A program made the translations under genes and the position numbers. Below, one piece after another: positions 31,897 through 39,969 of a DNA stretch of 64,000 nucleotides (positions are counted from its first letter, which is position 1; the number at the start of each line of letters is the position of its first letter). This stretch comes from JADCGM01 sp943370355 (GTDB lineage Bacteria > Pseudomonadota > Alphaproteobacteria > Sphingomonadales > Sphingomonadaceae). The stretch covers positions 1 to 64,000 of the forward strand of contig CALRQP020000016.1 in NCBI GenBank assembly GCA_943370355.1, given 5' to 3'. Under the pieces are notes generated by a model, which saw only the letters and a list, made by a program, of their open reading frames with translations, had not been told where the DNA came from and made no database searches.

Positions 31897-33069
31897 TCAG
31901 CGCTCCACGCACATCGCGATGCCCATGCCACCGCCGATGCAGAGCGTTGCCAGGCCCTTCTTCGCGTCGCGGCGGCCCATTTCGTGGAGCAGCGTCGTCA
32001 GGATACGCGCGCCCGACGCGCCGATCGGGTGGCCGATGGCGATCGCGCCGCCATTGACGTTGAGCTTCGCAGGGTCGAACCCCAGCTCTTGCCCGACCGC
32101 GAGCGCCTGCGCCGCGAAGGCTTCATTGGCTTCGATGAGGTCGAGGTCGGCGACGCTCCAGCCGGCCTTTTCGAGCGCGCGGCGGGAGGCCGGCACCGGG
32201 CCGATGCCCATGATCGCCGGATCGACACCGCAGCTCGCCCAGGAGGCGATGCGCGCGAGCGGGGTCAGTCCGCGCTTCGCGGCTTCGGTCGCCGACATCA
32301 GCACCAGCACCGCCGCACCGTCGTTGATGCCGCTCGCATTGGCGGCGGTGACGCTGCCATCCTTTTTGAACGCCGGCTTCAGCCCGGCCATCGCCTCGAG
32401 CGTCGCGCCGTCGCGGATATATTCGTCGGTGTCGACAACAGTATCGCCCTTGCGGCCCTTGATCGTGACGGGTGCGATTTCGGCCTTGAACCGGCCATCG
32501 CGCCGCGCGGCCTCGGCCTTGTGCTGCGAACCGACCGCAAAGGCGTCCTGCGCCTCGCGGGTAATCTGATACTTCTCGGCGACATTCTCGGCAGTGATGC
32601 CCATATGATAGCCGTTGAAGGCATCCCAAAGGCCGTCCTTGATCATCGTGTCGACGAGCTCGATCGCGCCCATCTTCTGCCCGGCACGCAGCGCTTGTGC
32701 GTGGTTCGACAGGCTCATCGACTCCTGCCCGCCCGCAAGTACGATGGACGAGTCGCCGGCCTGAATCGCCTGGGCACCCAGCGCAACGGCGCGCAGGCCC
32801 GAGCCACACACCTGGTTAACGCCCCAGGCCGGGGTTTCCTTGGCGATGCCGGCATTGATCGACGCCTGACGCGCCGGGTTCTGGCCTTGCGCCGCTGTCA
32901 GCACCTGCCCGAGGATGACTTCGGAGACTTCGGAGGCATCGACCCCGGCGTCAGCGAGCGCGGCCTGCAGCGCCACGCGGCCGAGTTCATGCGCCGGGAC
33001 ACCGGCAAAACTGCCGAGGAAACTGCCGACGGGGGTACGCTTGGCGGCGGCGATGACGATGTCGGTCAT
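31897..33069 (-). CDS. Acetyl-CoA C-acetyltransferase (thiolase)
   Basis: A 390-residue biosynthetic-type thiolase, joining two acetyl-CoA to acetoacetyl-CoA (or the reverse). The acylated Cys88 is in NQVCGSGLRAV, the His is in GGAIAIGHPIGASGARI, and the second Cys lies in LCIGGGMG near the C-terminus. The length and motifs match PhaA/AtoB enzymes. It is 67 bases downstream of a PhaC-like gene on the same strand, which suits a polyhydroxyalkanoate role. The start at 33069 (MTDIVIAAAKRTPVG) is the family standard. Confidence 0.93.
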   Translation of the reverse strand: MTDIVIAAAKRTPVGSFLGSFAGVPAHELGRVALQAALADAGVDASEVSEVILGQVLTAAQGQNPARQASINAGIAKETPAWGVNQVCGSGLRAVALGAQAIQAGDSSIVLAGGQESMSLSNHAQALRAGQKMGAIELVDTMIKDGLWDAFNGYHMGITAENVAEKYQITREAQDAFAVGSQHKAEAARRDGRFKAEIAPVTIKGRKGDTVVDTDEYIRDGATLEAMAGLKPAFKKDGSVTAANASGINDGAAVLVLMSATEAAKRGLTPLARIASWASCGVDPAIMGIGPVPASRRALEKAGWSVADLDLIEANEAFAAQALAVGQELGFDPAKLNVNGGAIAIGHPIGASGARILTTLLHEMGRRDAKKGLATLCIGGGMGIAMCVER

Positions 33070-33136
33070 GAGCGGTCTCCGGGCTGGCGGGATGTTGCGC
33101 TGCAATAGTCTTGTGCGGGTGCGAAGGGAAGCGGGT

Positions 33137-34219
33137 CTAGCCGGTCAGGAATGCGGCGAGAGGGTCCCACAGCAAGGGCTGCGCGCGCGACCCGACGATC
33201 ATGCCGACATGGCCTGCGTCGATCTGGATTGCTTGGCCGATCGAAGCGGCTACGGCTGCGGGCACGATCCGGTCGCGCGTCGAGATGAAATTCGCGACGG
33301 GTATGGCAAGTGCCAAGGGGTCGAACCGTCGACCGTCAACCCGCCAACCGCCCGACCCCGGCAGGTCGCGCTCGAAGAAATCCTCGAAACACTGCCGGGC
33401 GGCGGGCAGTGCCAGCGGCGGCCCGTCATTGGCCCAATCCTCCAGCGCGACGAAGGCTCGCGCGCTGGCACTGTCCGGCTCCATCCGCCCGAACGCTGCG
33501 AATTTGAGGGACGCGGCGCGTGGATCGAGTCCCCAGAACAGCGGCTGCACAAGATCCATCGGCATGATGCCGAGGGGTGCCGCCTGTGCCGCCGCCGTCC
33601 GCCACCAGCTTGCGACTGTAGCGCGCTGTGCTTCGTCATAGCCGCTGAACCGCCATGGCGTCGCGATAAGCGCCAGCCGCTTGACCGGGCGCAAGGCCGC
33701 CGCAGCCATCGCCATCGTCCCACCCAGACAATAGCCCGCCAGCGTGACAGGCTCGCCCAACGTATCGATCAGCGGCAGCAGCCGCTCCGTCACATAGGCA
33801 TCGATAGCGAAACCCTGCTCGGACGTGCCGGGCGCTCCCCAATCCACCAGCAACGGCCGCAAGCCGTGTTCGGCCAACCAGCGCAGCAGCGAATTGCCTT
33901 CGGCGAGGTCGAGCACGGTGGGCGGATTGATGAGCGATGGTACGACCACGACCGGCCGCCCCGCGCCGCCATAGTCAAGCAGCCGTGCCGTTCCCGCGCT
34001 TGCAACGGACGGCATCTCCACAACCGCTCGCCGATACGGATGCGCCTGATAGGCCCGCACTCCTGCCAGTACCGCCGCGAGCCGCTCGCGGTCGCCGCCC
34101 GCAGTTTCCAGGGCCAGCGCGAGAAAATGCTGCAGTGGGTGTGGCCCTCGCGCGCGACGTTGCAGTGCAGCATCGCCGCGTGCTAGGGGAGCCGCTTCAC
34201 TGGCATCAGGGTGTGACAT
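33137..34219 (-). CDS. PhaC-like alpha/beta-fold hydrolase
   Basis: A 360-residue protein related to poly(3-hydroxyalkanoate) synthase. The nucleophile elbow is GYCLGG (Cys164), the PhaC-type cysteine in place of the serine of lipases, with Asp316 (STRDRIVP) and His337 (AGHVGMIVG) completing the triad. It lacks the 200-residue N-terminal part of class I PhaC and is nearer to class III size, yet no phaE partner is seen. It could be a short PHA synthase or a PHA-related thioesterase. Its ATG at 34219 overlaps the divergent phaR ATG at 34218 within the same CATG. The thiolase gene follows. Confidence 0.8.
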   Translation of the reverse strand: MSHPDASEAAPLARGDAALQRRARGPHPLQHFLALALETAGGDRERLAAVLAGVRAYQAHPYRRAVVEMPSVASAGTARLLDYGGAGRPVVVVPSLINPPTVLDLAEGNSLLRWLAEHGLRPLLVDWGAPGTSEQGFAIDAYVTERLLPLIDTLGEPVTLAGYCLGGTMAMAAAALRPVKRLALIATPWRFSGYDEAQRATVASWWRTAAAQAAPLGIMPMDLVQPLFWGLDPRAASLKFAAFGRMEPDSASARAFVALEDWANDGPPLALPAARQCFEDFFERDLPGSGGWRVDGRRFDPLALAIPVANFISTRDRIVPAAVAASIGQAIQIDAGHVGMIVGSRAQPLLWDPLAAFLTG

Positions 34220-34769
34220 GGCCGATTCCGCAAAGCATCCCGAGCCGATCGTCATCAAGAAATACGCCAACCGGCGGCTCTATAACACCGACAGTTCGAG
34301 CTATATCACGCTCGAGCACCTTGCGGTGATGACCCGCGAGGGCCGCGAGTTCAAGGTGCTCGACGCCAAGTCGGGCGAGGACATCACCCATTCGGTGCTG
34401 ACCCAGATCATCATGGAAGAAGAGACGCGCGGCCAGACCATGCTGCCGATTCCCTTCCTGCGCCAGCTGATCGCAATGTACGGCGACTCGATGCAGTCGA
34501 TGGTGCCGCACTATCTCGAAGCCTCAATGGATGCGTTCCGCAAAAATCAGGAACAGTTCCGCACCGCCGTATCGGGTGCGTTTGGGGCCGGCGCGTTCAA
34601 GCCGTTCGAAACGCTCGCCAAGCAGAATATGGCGATGTTCCAGACCGCCGCCGACATGCTGACCGGCCGCAAGCCGCGCAACGACTCGGCGACCGCGACC
34701 GAAGAGATTGCGCAGCTGAAGACGCAGATGGCCGCGCTGCAGGCGCAGCTGGACAAGCTGGGGAAGTAA
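34218..34769 (+). CDS. phaR: Polyhydroxyalkanoate synthesis regulator PhaR
   Basis: A 183-residue PhaR. The N-terminal DNA-binding domain has the family hallmark IVIKKYANRRLYNTDSSSYITLEHLAVMTREGREF, and the PHB-accumulation domains follow (ILTQIIMEE-type segment, then LPIPFLRQLIAMYGDSMQS). The C-terminal 30 residues form a coiled coil (EEIAQLKTQMAALQAQLDKL). PhaR represses phasin genes and itself until nascent PHA granules titrate it. It diverges from the PhaC-like gene with overlapping start codons. AGGG lies 7-9 bases upstream. Confidence 0.93.
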   Translation: MADSAKHPEPIVIKKYANRRLYNTDSSSYITLEHLAVMTREGREFKVLDAKSGEDITHSVLTQIIMEEETRGQTMLPIPFLRQLIAMYGDSMQSMVPHYLEASMDAFRKNQEQFRTAVSGAFGAGAFKPFETLAKQNMAMFQTAADMLTGRKPRNDSATATEEIAQLKTQMAALQAQLDKLGK

Positions 34770-34780
34770 GCCGGTCGAGG

Positions 34781-36805
34781 CTATTTTTTTCCCTTGTACA
34801 TTCCGGGAATTGCAAAATTGATGCCCTGCACCATCGCATTGCAGCCGGCTGCTGCTCCATCCCGAAACAGCGGCTCGTAGCGAAAGCGGCCGACGGCCTT
34901 TTCCATATCCTCGGCGAAGATGAACGGTGGATAGGCCATGACCGCGCGGACATTCGTCGGCGTGCCGGCGGCGTCGATGTCATAGGCGATTGAGGTAAAG
35001 CCCTCGAACCCCCATTGCAAAGCTTCCGCGGGAAAATCATCGCTTGTTATCCGGCCCGCCGTTTTCACCGGCCGCACGTCGGCGACCGCACATTGGTCCG
35101 GGCTGAGCCCCGTCGCATTCAGCGCGGCACGTGCAGCCGCGATCTCGTTTTTCGCGGCGGCGATCGAAGCGAGCCGTAGCAAGGCCACCTGGCGGATCGG
35201 ACTACCATCGGGCAAGTCGGCCGGCGACATGGCTACCACGGATTTGAATGCGGCTTCCGCCGCCGGACGATCGCCCAGGCCCTCCAATTGTGTGCCCAGC
35301 ATTGTCCTCACCAAAGCCGACCCCTGGGTTTGCGCCTCGCCACGTGCCTCGATCCGCGCCTGGAGTGCCGGGAGAGTCACCCGGGCCGTGCGGACGTACC
35401 ACCGCCCGTAGGAATCCGACCCCGAGTCCACCGACACGAGATCGCGCTTGAGCTCGGCAAAGTTCCGAAGATCGGCCGGCGCAGCGACGGAGGTCAGGAT
35501 TTCGGTCGCCTGCTGTAGCGCGGCCTTGGCCTCGATCGGGGAGACGACACTGCTCGACCCTAGGTCCAGCAGGACCGGAAGAAGTTGCGGCGATGACTGG
35601 CCATAGGCCGACGTGCGCCGGGTCAATTCGGACCGCAGCAGCGGCAGTTTCTGCGCATCCGATGGCGCCTCCGGAGCTGCCGCCAAGCCTTGCGAACGCG
35701 CCCATTTTCGAAAGTCATTCTCAAACGACGTGAACAGCGTTCCGCGCTTGCCGGAGTCCGAGCATCGCAGTTGCAGACGCACTGCGTTGCGCCAGAAGGG
35801 TGGCAGCGCGGCCAGCGACTCAGGCGACCAGCTCCACCGGCTGATCGCCCGCTCAAACTGATCTTCGATCGCGCCGGGCCGGGATGAGTAGACCGTCATG
35901 GGCGCAATCGCATGTCCGTCCGCGTCGATGCTGAACTCCGCGATCACCATGTCTCCCGGCGCAATGCCCGTCGCGTCCCCGCAGGATGGCAGTGGCGTGG
36001 ACGCCCCTCGGGTCAGTCCGCCGTCCGGCAAATGGCCGGCACCTGTGAAGGCGAAATATTTCCGGGCGTAATCCCGATCCTTCTGCAGATAGGCCACGAT
36101 GCCAAGGTCACTGCGGATACGCGTGTCATAAATCGATACTTTGATCCCAAGGCCGCCCGCCGTCCTCAGCCCCTTGTCGAACCACTTCTTGGCTGCTGCG
36201 AGATCGCCATGGTTGAGTTCGACGCGGCCCCGCATCCCGTAGATGTCGCCGAGCTGGTCGCGGTTGGTCGCCAACAGCTTTTCGACGAGCGGCATCGCGG
36301 CATCGAGCTGCTCGCGCGCTGTCGCCGGGTCATCGAATATCGACAACCGGCCGAGCCCGATTCTGGCGCCGGCAATATGCTCGTCGCTATTCGCGGCAAG
36401 GGCGATGGCGAGGGCCTCCCGATAGGCTGCCTTGGCGCGTACGCGTTCAAAGGTGAGTTCCAGCGCATGCGCATAATCGAGCTGCACGTCGACGCGCTCC
36501 TTGCGGTCCACCTCGTTCGCCGTCGGCAAGGTCGCCAGCGCGCGCTCCAGAACGGGGATCGCAAGATCGGGCTGGTTCAGCGCCAGATAGGCCGCGCCCA
36601 GCCGTGACCGGATGACCGCCGCCGTGCGGTTTCCCGGCGCATCCGCCTTCGGCATCGTCGCCAGCAGGCGCGAGAAGCCGTCCGCCGCCTCTTGGAATTT
36701 GCCCGCGTCGAGCGCGGCCTGCGCGGCATTATAGGCATCCTGCAACGGTCCCGCCGCCGCCGGTGCGGCAAGGGCAAGCGAAAGCGCAATCAGAATCGGC
36801 CGCAT
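34781..36805 (-). CDS. Large exported TPR protein with two TonB-C-like domains
   Basis: A 674-residue protein starting at ATG 36805 behind GGGGAGGA. Residues 1-19 are a signal peptide. Residues about 20-250 are helical TPR-like repeats (AYNAAQAALDAGKFQEAADGF, LGAAYLALNQPDLAIPVLERAL). Two segments, about 285-350 and 595-665, look like the TonB C-terminal fold (VIAEFSIDADGHAIAPMTVYSS; SIAYDIDAAGTPTNVRAVM) each followed by a cysteine. A second helical repeat region lies between. There is no membrane anchor or proline-rich stretch, so it is not an energy transducer. Sphingomonads have many such proteins; function is unknown. Confidence 0.75.
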   Translation of the reverse strand: MRPILIALSLALAAPAAAGPLQDAYNAAQAALDAGKFQEAADGFSRLLATMPKADAPGNRTAAVIRSRLGAAYLALNQPDLAIPVLERALATLPTANEVDRKERVDVQLDYAHALELTFERVRAKAAYREALAIALAANSDEHIAGARIGLGRLSIFDDPATAREQLDAAMPLVEKLLATNRDQLGDIYGMRGRVELNHGDLAAAKKWFDKGLRTAGGLGIKVSIYDTRIRSDLGIVAYLQKDRDYARKYFAFTGAGHLPDGGLTRGASTPLPSCGDATGIAPGDMVIAEFSIDADGHAIAPMTVYSSRPGAIEDQFERAISRWSWSPESLAALPPFWRNAVRLQLRCSDSGKRGTLFTSFENDFRKWARSQGLAAAPEAPSDAQKLPLLRSELTRRTSAYGQSSPQLLPVLLDLGSSSVVSPIEAKAALQQATEILTSVAAPADLRNFAELKRDLVSVDSGSDSYGRWYVRTARVTLPALQARIEARGEAQTQGSALVRTMLGTQLEGLGDRPAAEAAFKSVVAMSPADLPDGSPIRQVALLRLASIAAAKNEIAAARAALNATGLSPDQCAVADVRPVKTAGRITSDDFPAEALQWGFEGFTSIAYDIDAAGTPTNVRAVMAYPPFIFAEDMEKAVGRFRYEPLFRDGAAAGCNAMVQGINFAIPGMYKGKK

Positions 36806-36915
36806 CCATTCCTCCCCAATTATCAAGGATGTTGGCGAGAAAAGCCGGGACCCGCAACCCGCCCGGTCGGACGGGCCGCTTGGCGGAGGCGCGCCGCTCG
36901 GCTATCGCGCGCCGC

Positions 36916-37590
36916 ATGGACCAAGGGCGCAAAGCTATCGTGCTGCTTTCGGGCGGGCTCGATTCGACCACGGTCGCGGCGATCGCGCGTGCGAAAGGGT
37001 TCGACCTGCTCGCGCTGTCGATCGATTACAACCAGCGCCATCGTATCGAGCTCGATAGCGCGCGCCGCGTCGCCGAGGCGGTTGGCGCGCTGCGGCAGGT
37101 GGTACTGCCGCTCGACCTGCGCAGCTTCGGCGGCTCCGCGCTGACCGACGATATCGACGTGCCGAAGGGCGGAGTCGAGGCGGGAATTCCGGTCACCTAC
37201 GTCCCGGCGCGCAACACGGTGTTCCTGAGCCTGGCACTCGCGTGGGCGGAGGCCGCCGGCGCGTTCGACATTTTCATCGGCGTCAATGCGCTCGACTATT
37301 CCGGCTATCCGGACTGCCGCCCGGAATTCATCGCCACTTTCGAGGATATGGCGGCGAAGGCGACCAAGGCGGGAGTCGAGGGCGGACGGTTCACGATCCA
37401 CACGCCGCTGATCGATATGTCGAAGGCCGACATCGTGCACGAGGCGATGCGGCTCGGCGCGCCGCTCGAGCTCACCTGGAGCTGCTACGACCCGACGCCG
37501 GAGGGACAGCCCTGCGGAGCCTGCGACAGCTGCCGCCTGCGCGCCAAGGGGTTTGAGGAAGCCGGCGTCGCCGATCCGGCGCTCGCATGA
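36916..37590 (+). CDS. queC: 7-Cyano-7-deazaguanine synthase
   Basis: A 224-residue QueC. It converts 7-carboxy-7-deazaguanine to preQ0 with ATP and ammonia. The N-type ATP pyrophosphatase loop is VLLSGGLDSTT; YVPARNTVFLSLALAWAEA and GVNALDYSGYPDCRPEF are family motifs, and the zinc-binding cysteines are in SCYDP then PCGACDSCRLR near the C-terminus. The ATG at 36916 gives the standard N-terminus. Its stop overlaps the queE ATG (ATGA, 37587-37590). Confidence 0.96.
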   Translation: MDQGRKAIVLLSGGLDSTTVAAIARAKGFDLLALSIDYNQRHRIELDSARRVAEAVGALRQVVLPLDLRSFGGSALTDDIDVPKGGVEAGIPVTYVPARNTVFLSLALAWAEAAGAFDIFIGVNALDYSGYPDCRPEFIATFEDMAAKATKAGVEGGRFTIHTPLIDMSKADIVHEAMRLGAPLELTWSCYDPTPEGQPCGACDSCRLRAKGFEEAGVADPALA

Positions 37591-38219
37591 GCTACGCGGT
37601 CAAGGAACTCTATGTCACGCTGCAGGGCGAAGGCGCGCACACCGGCCGCCGCGCGGTGTTCCTGCGCTTTGCCGGCTGCAATCTCTGGACAGGCCGTGAA
37701 CAGGATCGAGCTGCAGCGCAATGCACCTTCTGCGACACTGATTTCGTTGGAACCGATGGCCCGGGCGGCGGGAAGTTTCCGACCGCTGATGCGCTGGCAG
37801 ATGCCGTTGCGGCGGCGTGGGGACCCGACCCGCCGCACCGATATGTCGTCTGCACTGGCGGCGAGCCGCTTCTCCAGCTCGATTCCCCGCTGATCGAGGC
37901 GCTGCACGCCCGCGGCTTCGAGGTCGGTGTGGAAACCAACGGCACGCAAGCGGCCCCGCCGGGCCTCGACTGGATATGTGTCAGCCCGAAAGCCGCGACC
38001 GAAATCGTGCTGCGGTCCGGCAACGAACTCAAACTCGTCTACCCGCAGCCGCTGGCCCCACCTGAGCGGTTCGAGGGCTGGGACTTCACCCACTTTTTCC
38101 TGCAACCGATGGACGGCCCGGCGCAGCGCGAGAATATGGCAGCTGCAACCGCCTATTGCCTCGCCCACCCGCGCTGGCGATTGAGCCTGCAAACCCACAA
38201 GCTGATCGGGATTCCTTGA
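37587..38219 (+). CDS. queE: 7-Carboxy-7-deazaguanine synthase (radical SAM)
   Basis: A 210-residue QueE. It rearranges 6-carboxytetrahydropterin to 7-carboxy-7-deazaguanine, the ring-contraction step of queuosine synthesis. The iron-sulfur cysteines are spaced C-x14-C-x2-C (FAGCNLW then CTFCDTDF), not the usual radical-SAM C-x3-C-x2-C; this longer loop is known from proteobacterial QueE. VCTGGEPLLQ is the SAM-binding GGE motif and VETNGT follows. It is co-translated behind queC. queD is not in the window. Confidence 0.95.
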   Translation: MSYAVKELYVTLQGEGAHTGRRAVFLRFAGCNLWTGREQDRAAAQCTFCDTDFVGTDGPGGGKFPTADALADAVAAAWGPDPPHRYVVCTGGEPLLQLDSPLIEALHARGFEVGVETNGTQAAPPGLDWICVSPKAATEIVLRSGNELKLVYPQPLAPPERFEGWDFTHFFLQPMDGPAQRENMAAATAYCLAHPRWRLSLQTHKLIGIP

Positions 38220-38248
38220 CGCTGACCTGTCGTCGCGGGAGCCGGCCC

Positions 38249-38947
38249 TCAGGGCGTTGAACGCTCGGTCAGCATCCGCAGCGCCCGCATCCGCCAAGCC
38301 TCCGCAAGACCCGGCATCGCGATGAGTTCTTTCAGCGTTTCGCCGCTGATCGCCTTCATCGCGATGATCGCGGCGAAGTGGCGGATCGTCCAGCCACTGT
38401 CCGCCCGTTCGATCAGTTCGATCCGGTCGCCCGTGCCGATCTCGCCCGCGTCGACGACGCGCAGATACCAGCCGCAGCGGCCGGTCTCCGTCATGCGCCG
38501 CACCATCTTCGGCTCGCGGTGATAGAGGCTCAGCTTGAAGCAGGGCTGGCGCGGCTGGGTGACCTGCACGACCGCGGTCCCGATCCGGTGGATGTCGCCG
38601 ATCCGCACCTCGTCTTCGCTGAGTCCGGCGGTTGCCAGATTTTCGCCCATGCCGCCGGGAACAAGCGTACGCGCGCGTGACGGAAAATCGGCGATCCACG
38701 CTGGATAGCCTTCGACGGGGTAGGCGTAGATCGCCTTGTCCGGCCCGCCGTGCACGCGCAGATCGGCCTGGGCATCGCCGGCCAGACCCAGCGTATCGGC
38801 CGCAATTCGACCCGTGACCGGCTGCTTGAAAAAGCCGCTGGGTACGGCGTCGGGGCCGAGTGGTGCCACCCGGCCGACATGCACTGCCTTGATTGTCCCG
38901 CCGCTCAAATCCCGCTCCGAACCACCAGTGATTCTGCCTCTAGGCAA
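38249..38947 (-). CDS. MOSC-domain protein (YiiM-like)
   Basis: A protein of up to 232 residues. The MOSC domain begins VHVGRVAPLG, has DLRVHGGPDKAIYAYP and the metal/cofactor Cys in TQPRQPCFKLSLYH; the C-terminal 3-alpha domain of YiiM follows (TIRHFAAIIAMKAISGETLKELIAMP). Such proteins bind molybdenum cofactor and reduce N-hydroxylated compounds such as 6-N-hydroxylaminopurine. A TTG at 38908 preceded by GGAGCGGG would start the protein 13 residues later and fits the domain boundary better than the ATG at 38947. It converges on queE. Confidence 0.88.
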   Translation of the reverse strand: MPRGRITGGSERDLSGGTIKAVHVGRVAPLGPDAVPSGFFKQPVTGRIAADTLGLAGDAQADLRVHGGPDKAIYAYPVEGYPAWIADFPSRARTLVPGGMGENLATAGLSEDEVRIGDIHRIGTAVVQVTQPRQPCFKLSLYHREPKMVRRMTETGRCGWYLRVVDAGEIGTGDRIELIERADSGWTIRHFAAIIAMKAISGETLKELIAMPGLAEAWRMRALRMLTERSTP

Positions 38948-38988
38948 AGCGTTATCCGAACGCCATATTCCCGTTGGTCGAAAACATT

Positions 38989-39069
38989 ATGGAAGGAGGT
39001 GATCCAGTGTCTCATTGTCATCAAGCCGGGGACGTGCGCTGGATTTCCACTCTGGGGGTCCGTAACTAA
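38989..39069 (+). CDS. Micro-ORF with full-length Shine-Dalgarno (20-26 residues)
   Basis: In the gap between the MOSC gene and the enoyl-CoA hydratase gene, AAGGAGGTGATCCA (38993-39006) is an exact 14-base complement of the 16S rRNA 3' tail and abuts GTG 39007. From that GTG runs a 20-codon frame to TAA 39069 (peptide MSHCHQAGDVRWISTLGVRN if GTG initiates). An in-frame ATG at 38989 would give 26 residues but would put the Shine-Dalgarno inside the coding sequence. A perfect 13-base terminator hairpin follows 28 bases later. The transcript could encode a tiny protein, a leader peptide or an sRNA. The arrangement is visible; the function is unknown. Confidence 0.5.
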   Translation: MEGGDPVSHCHQAGDVRWISTLGVRN

Positions 39070-39096
39070 GTCGCCTTCCTTGAGGCTACGACAATG

Positions 39097-39136
39097 GAAG
39101 GGCCGCCGGGCAACCGGCGGCCCTTCGGTCGTTTTA
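39097..39136 (+). terminator. Strong Rho-independent terminator after the micro-ORF
   Basis: A perfect 13-base-pair stem (39097-39109 with 39114-39126), GCAA tetraloop, then GGTCG and TTTT at 39132-39135. The T-run is on the plus strand, so the hairpin ends a short plus-strand transcript from the micro-ORF region. It touches the 3' end of the convergent enoyl-CoA hydratase gene. Confidence 0.8.
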
Positions 39137-39919
39137 GCGGCCCTTCCAGTCTGGTTTCCGCTTCTGCGCGAAGGCCATCGGACCCTCGATAAGGTCCTCG
39201 CTCTTCATCATGGCGGCGACTGCCGGGTAACGCATTTGGCCTTCATAGGCCGCGCGCAGCGTCGGCTCGTTTAGCCCTGCATGGACTGCCGCCTTTGAGG
39301 CGCGGATCGACATCGGGCTGCATTGTTCGATGAGGCTCGCCCAGAGCTTCGCTGCGGTCAGCAGCTCTGCCGCCGGAACGACCTCATTGACGAACCCGAG
39401 TTCCTTACCCTCCGCAGCGCCCACATGCCGCCCGGTCAGGATCATCCCCATCGCGCGCTTGAGACCGATCTGGCGCGGCAGCCGGTGCAGGCCGCCCGCC
39501 AGTGCGGCGAGCCCGACCTTCGGCTCGGGTAGCGCGAAGGTCGCGGTGTCGGCGGCAATGATCAGGTCGCAGGCCAGCGCAATCTCGAACCCGCCGCCCA
39601 TCGCCACGCCGTTCACAGCCGCAATGACCGGCTTGTCGAGGTCCCAGCGCGACGTCAGCCCCGCGAACCCGCTTGGCGGTACGGTGAGGCGATTGCCCTC
39701 AGCCTGCCAGCGCAGGTCGTTGCCCGCCGAGAAGGCGCGATCGCCGGAACCGGTCAGGATCGCGACCCACAGGTCGGGGTCGGCGGCAAAATCGTCGAAC
39801 ACGGCCGCCAGCGCCTCATTGGCGGGCGGATGCAGCGCATTCATCCGCTCCGGACGGTTGATCGTGACGGTCAGGACGTGCCCCTCGCGCTCAGTGATGC
39901 AAAATTCGCTATCGGACAT
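39134..39919 (-). CDS. Enoyl-CoA hydratase/isomerase family protein
   Basis: A 261-residue crotonase-fold enzyme. The N-terminus reads VLTVTINRPERMNALHPPANEAL; the oxyanion-hole segments are AFSAGNDLRWQAEG and AAVNGVAMGGGFEIALACDLIIA; the catalytic region FALPEPKVGLAALAGGLHRLPR has Glu where hydratases have their second acid. It probably hydrates trans-2-enoyl-CoA in fatty-acid breakdown, but the superfamily is broad. It diverges from the transketolase-like gene across 50 bases. Confidence 0.9.
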   Translation of the reverse strand: MSDSEFCITEREGHVLTVTINRPERMNALHPPANEALAAVFDDFAADPDLWVAILTGSGDRAFSAGNDLRWQAEGNRLTVPPSGFAGLTSRWDLDKPVIAAVNGVAMGGGFEIALACDLIIAADTATFALPEPKVGLAALAGGLHRLPRQIGLKRAMGMILTGRHVGAAEGKELGFVNEVVPAAELLTAAKLWASLIEQCSPMSIRASKAAVHAGLNEPTLRAAYEGQMRYPAVAAMMKSEDLIEGPMAFAQKRKPDWKGR

Positions 39920-39969
39920 CGGACTTTTCCCTCGTTGAGCGGCTCGCCACAGCCGGTTAGGGTCGAAGC

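Noticed and set aside
38992..39008. Fragment of a 16S rRNA gene (antisense to its 3' end)
   Set aside because: Only 14-15 bases match, exactly the anti-Shine-Dalgarno segment, and flanks diverge at once on both sides. A ribosome-binding site in front of a GTG explains it better.
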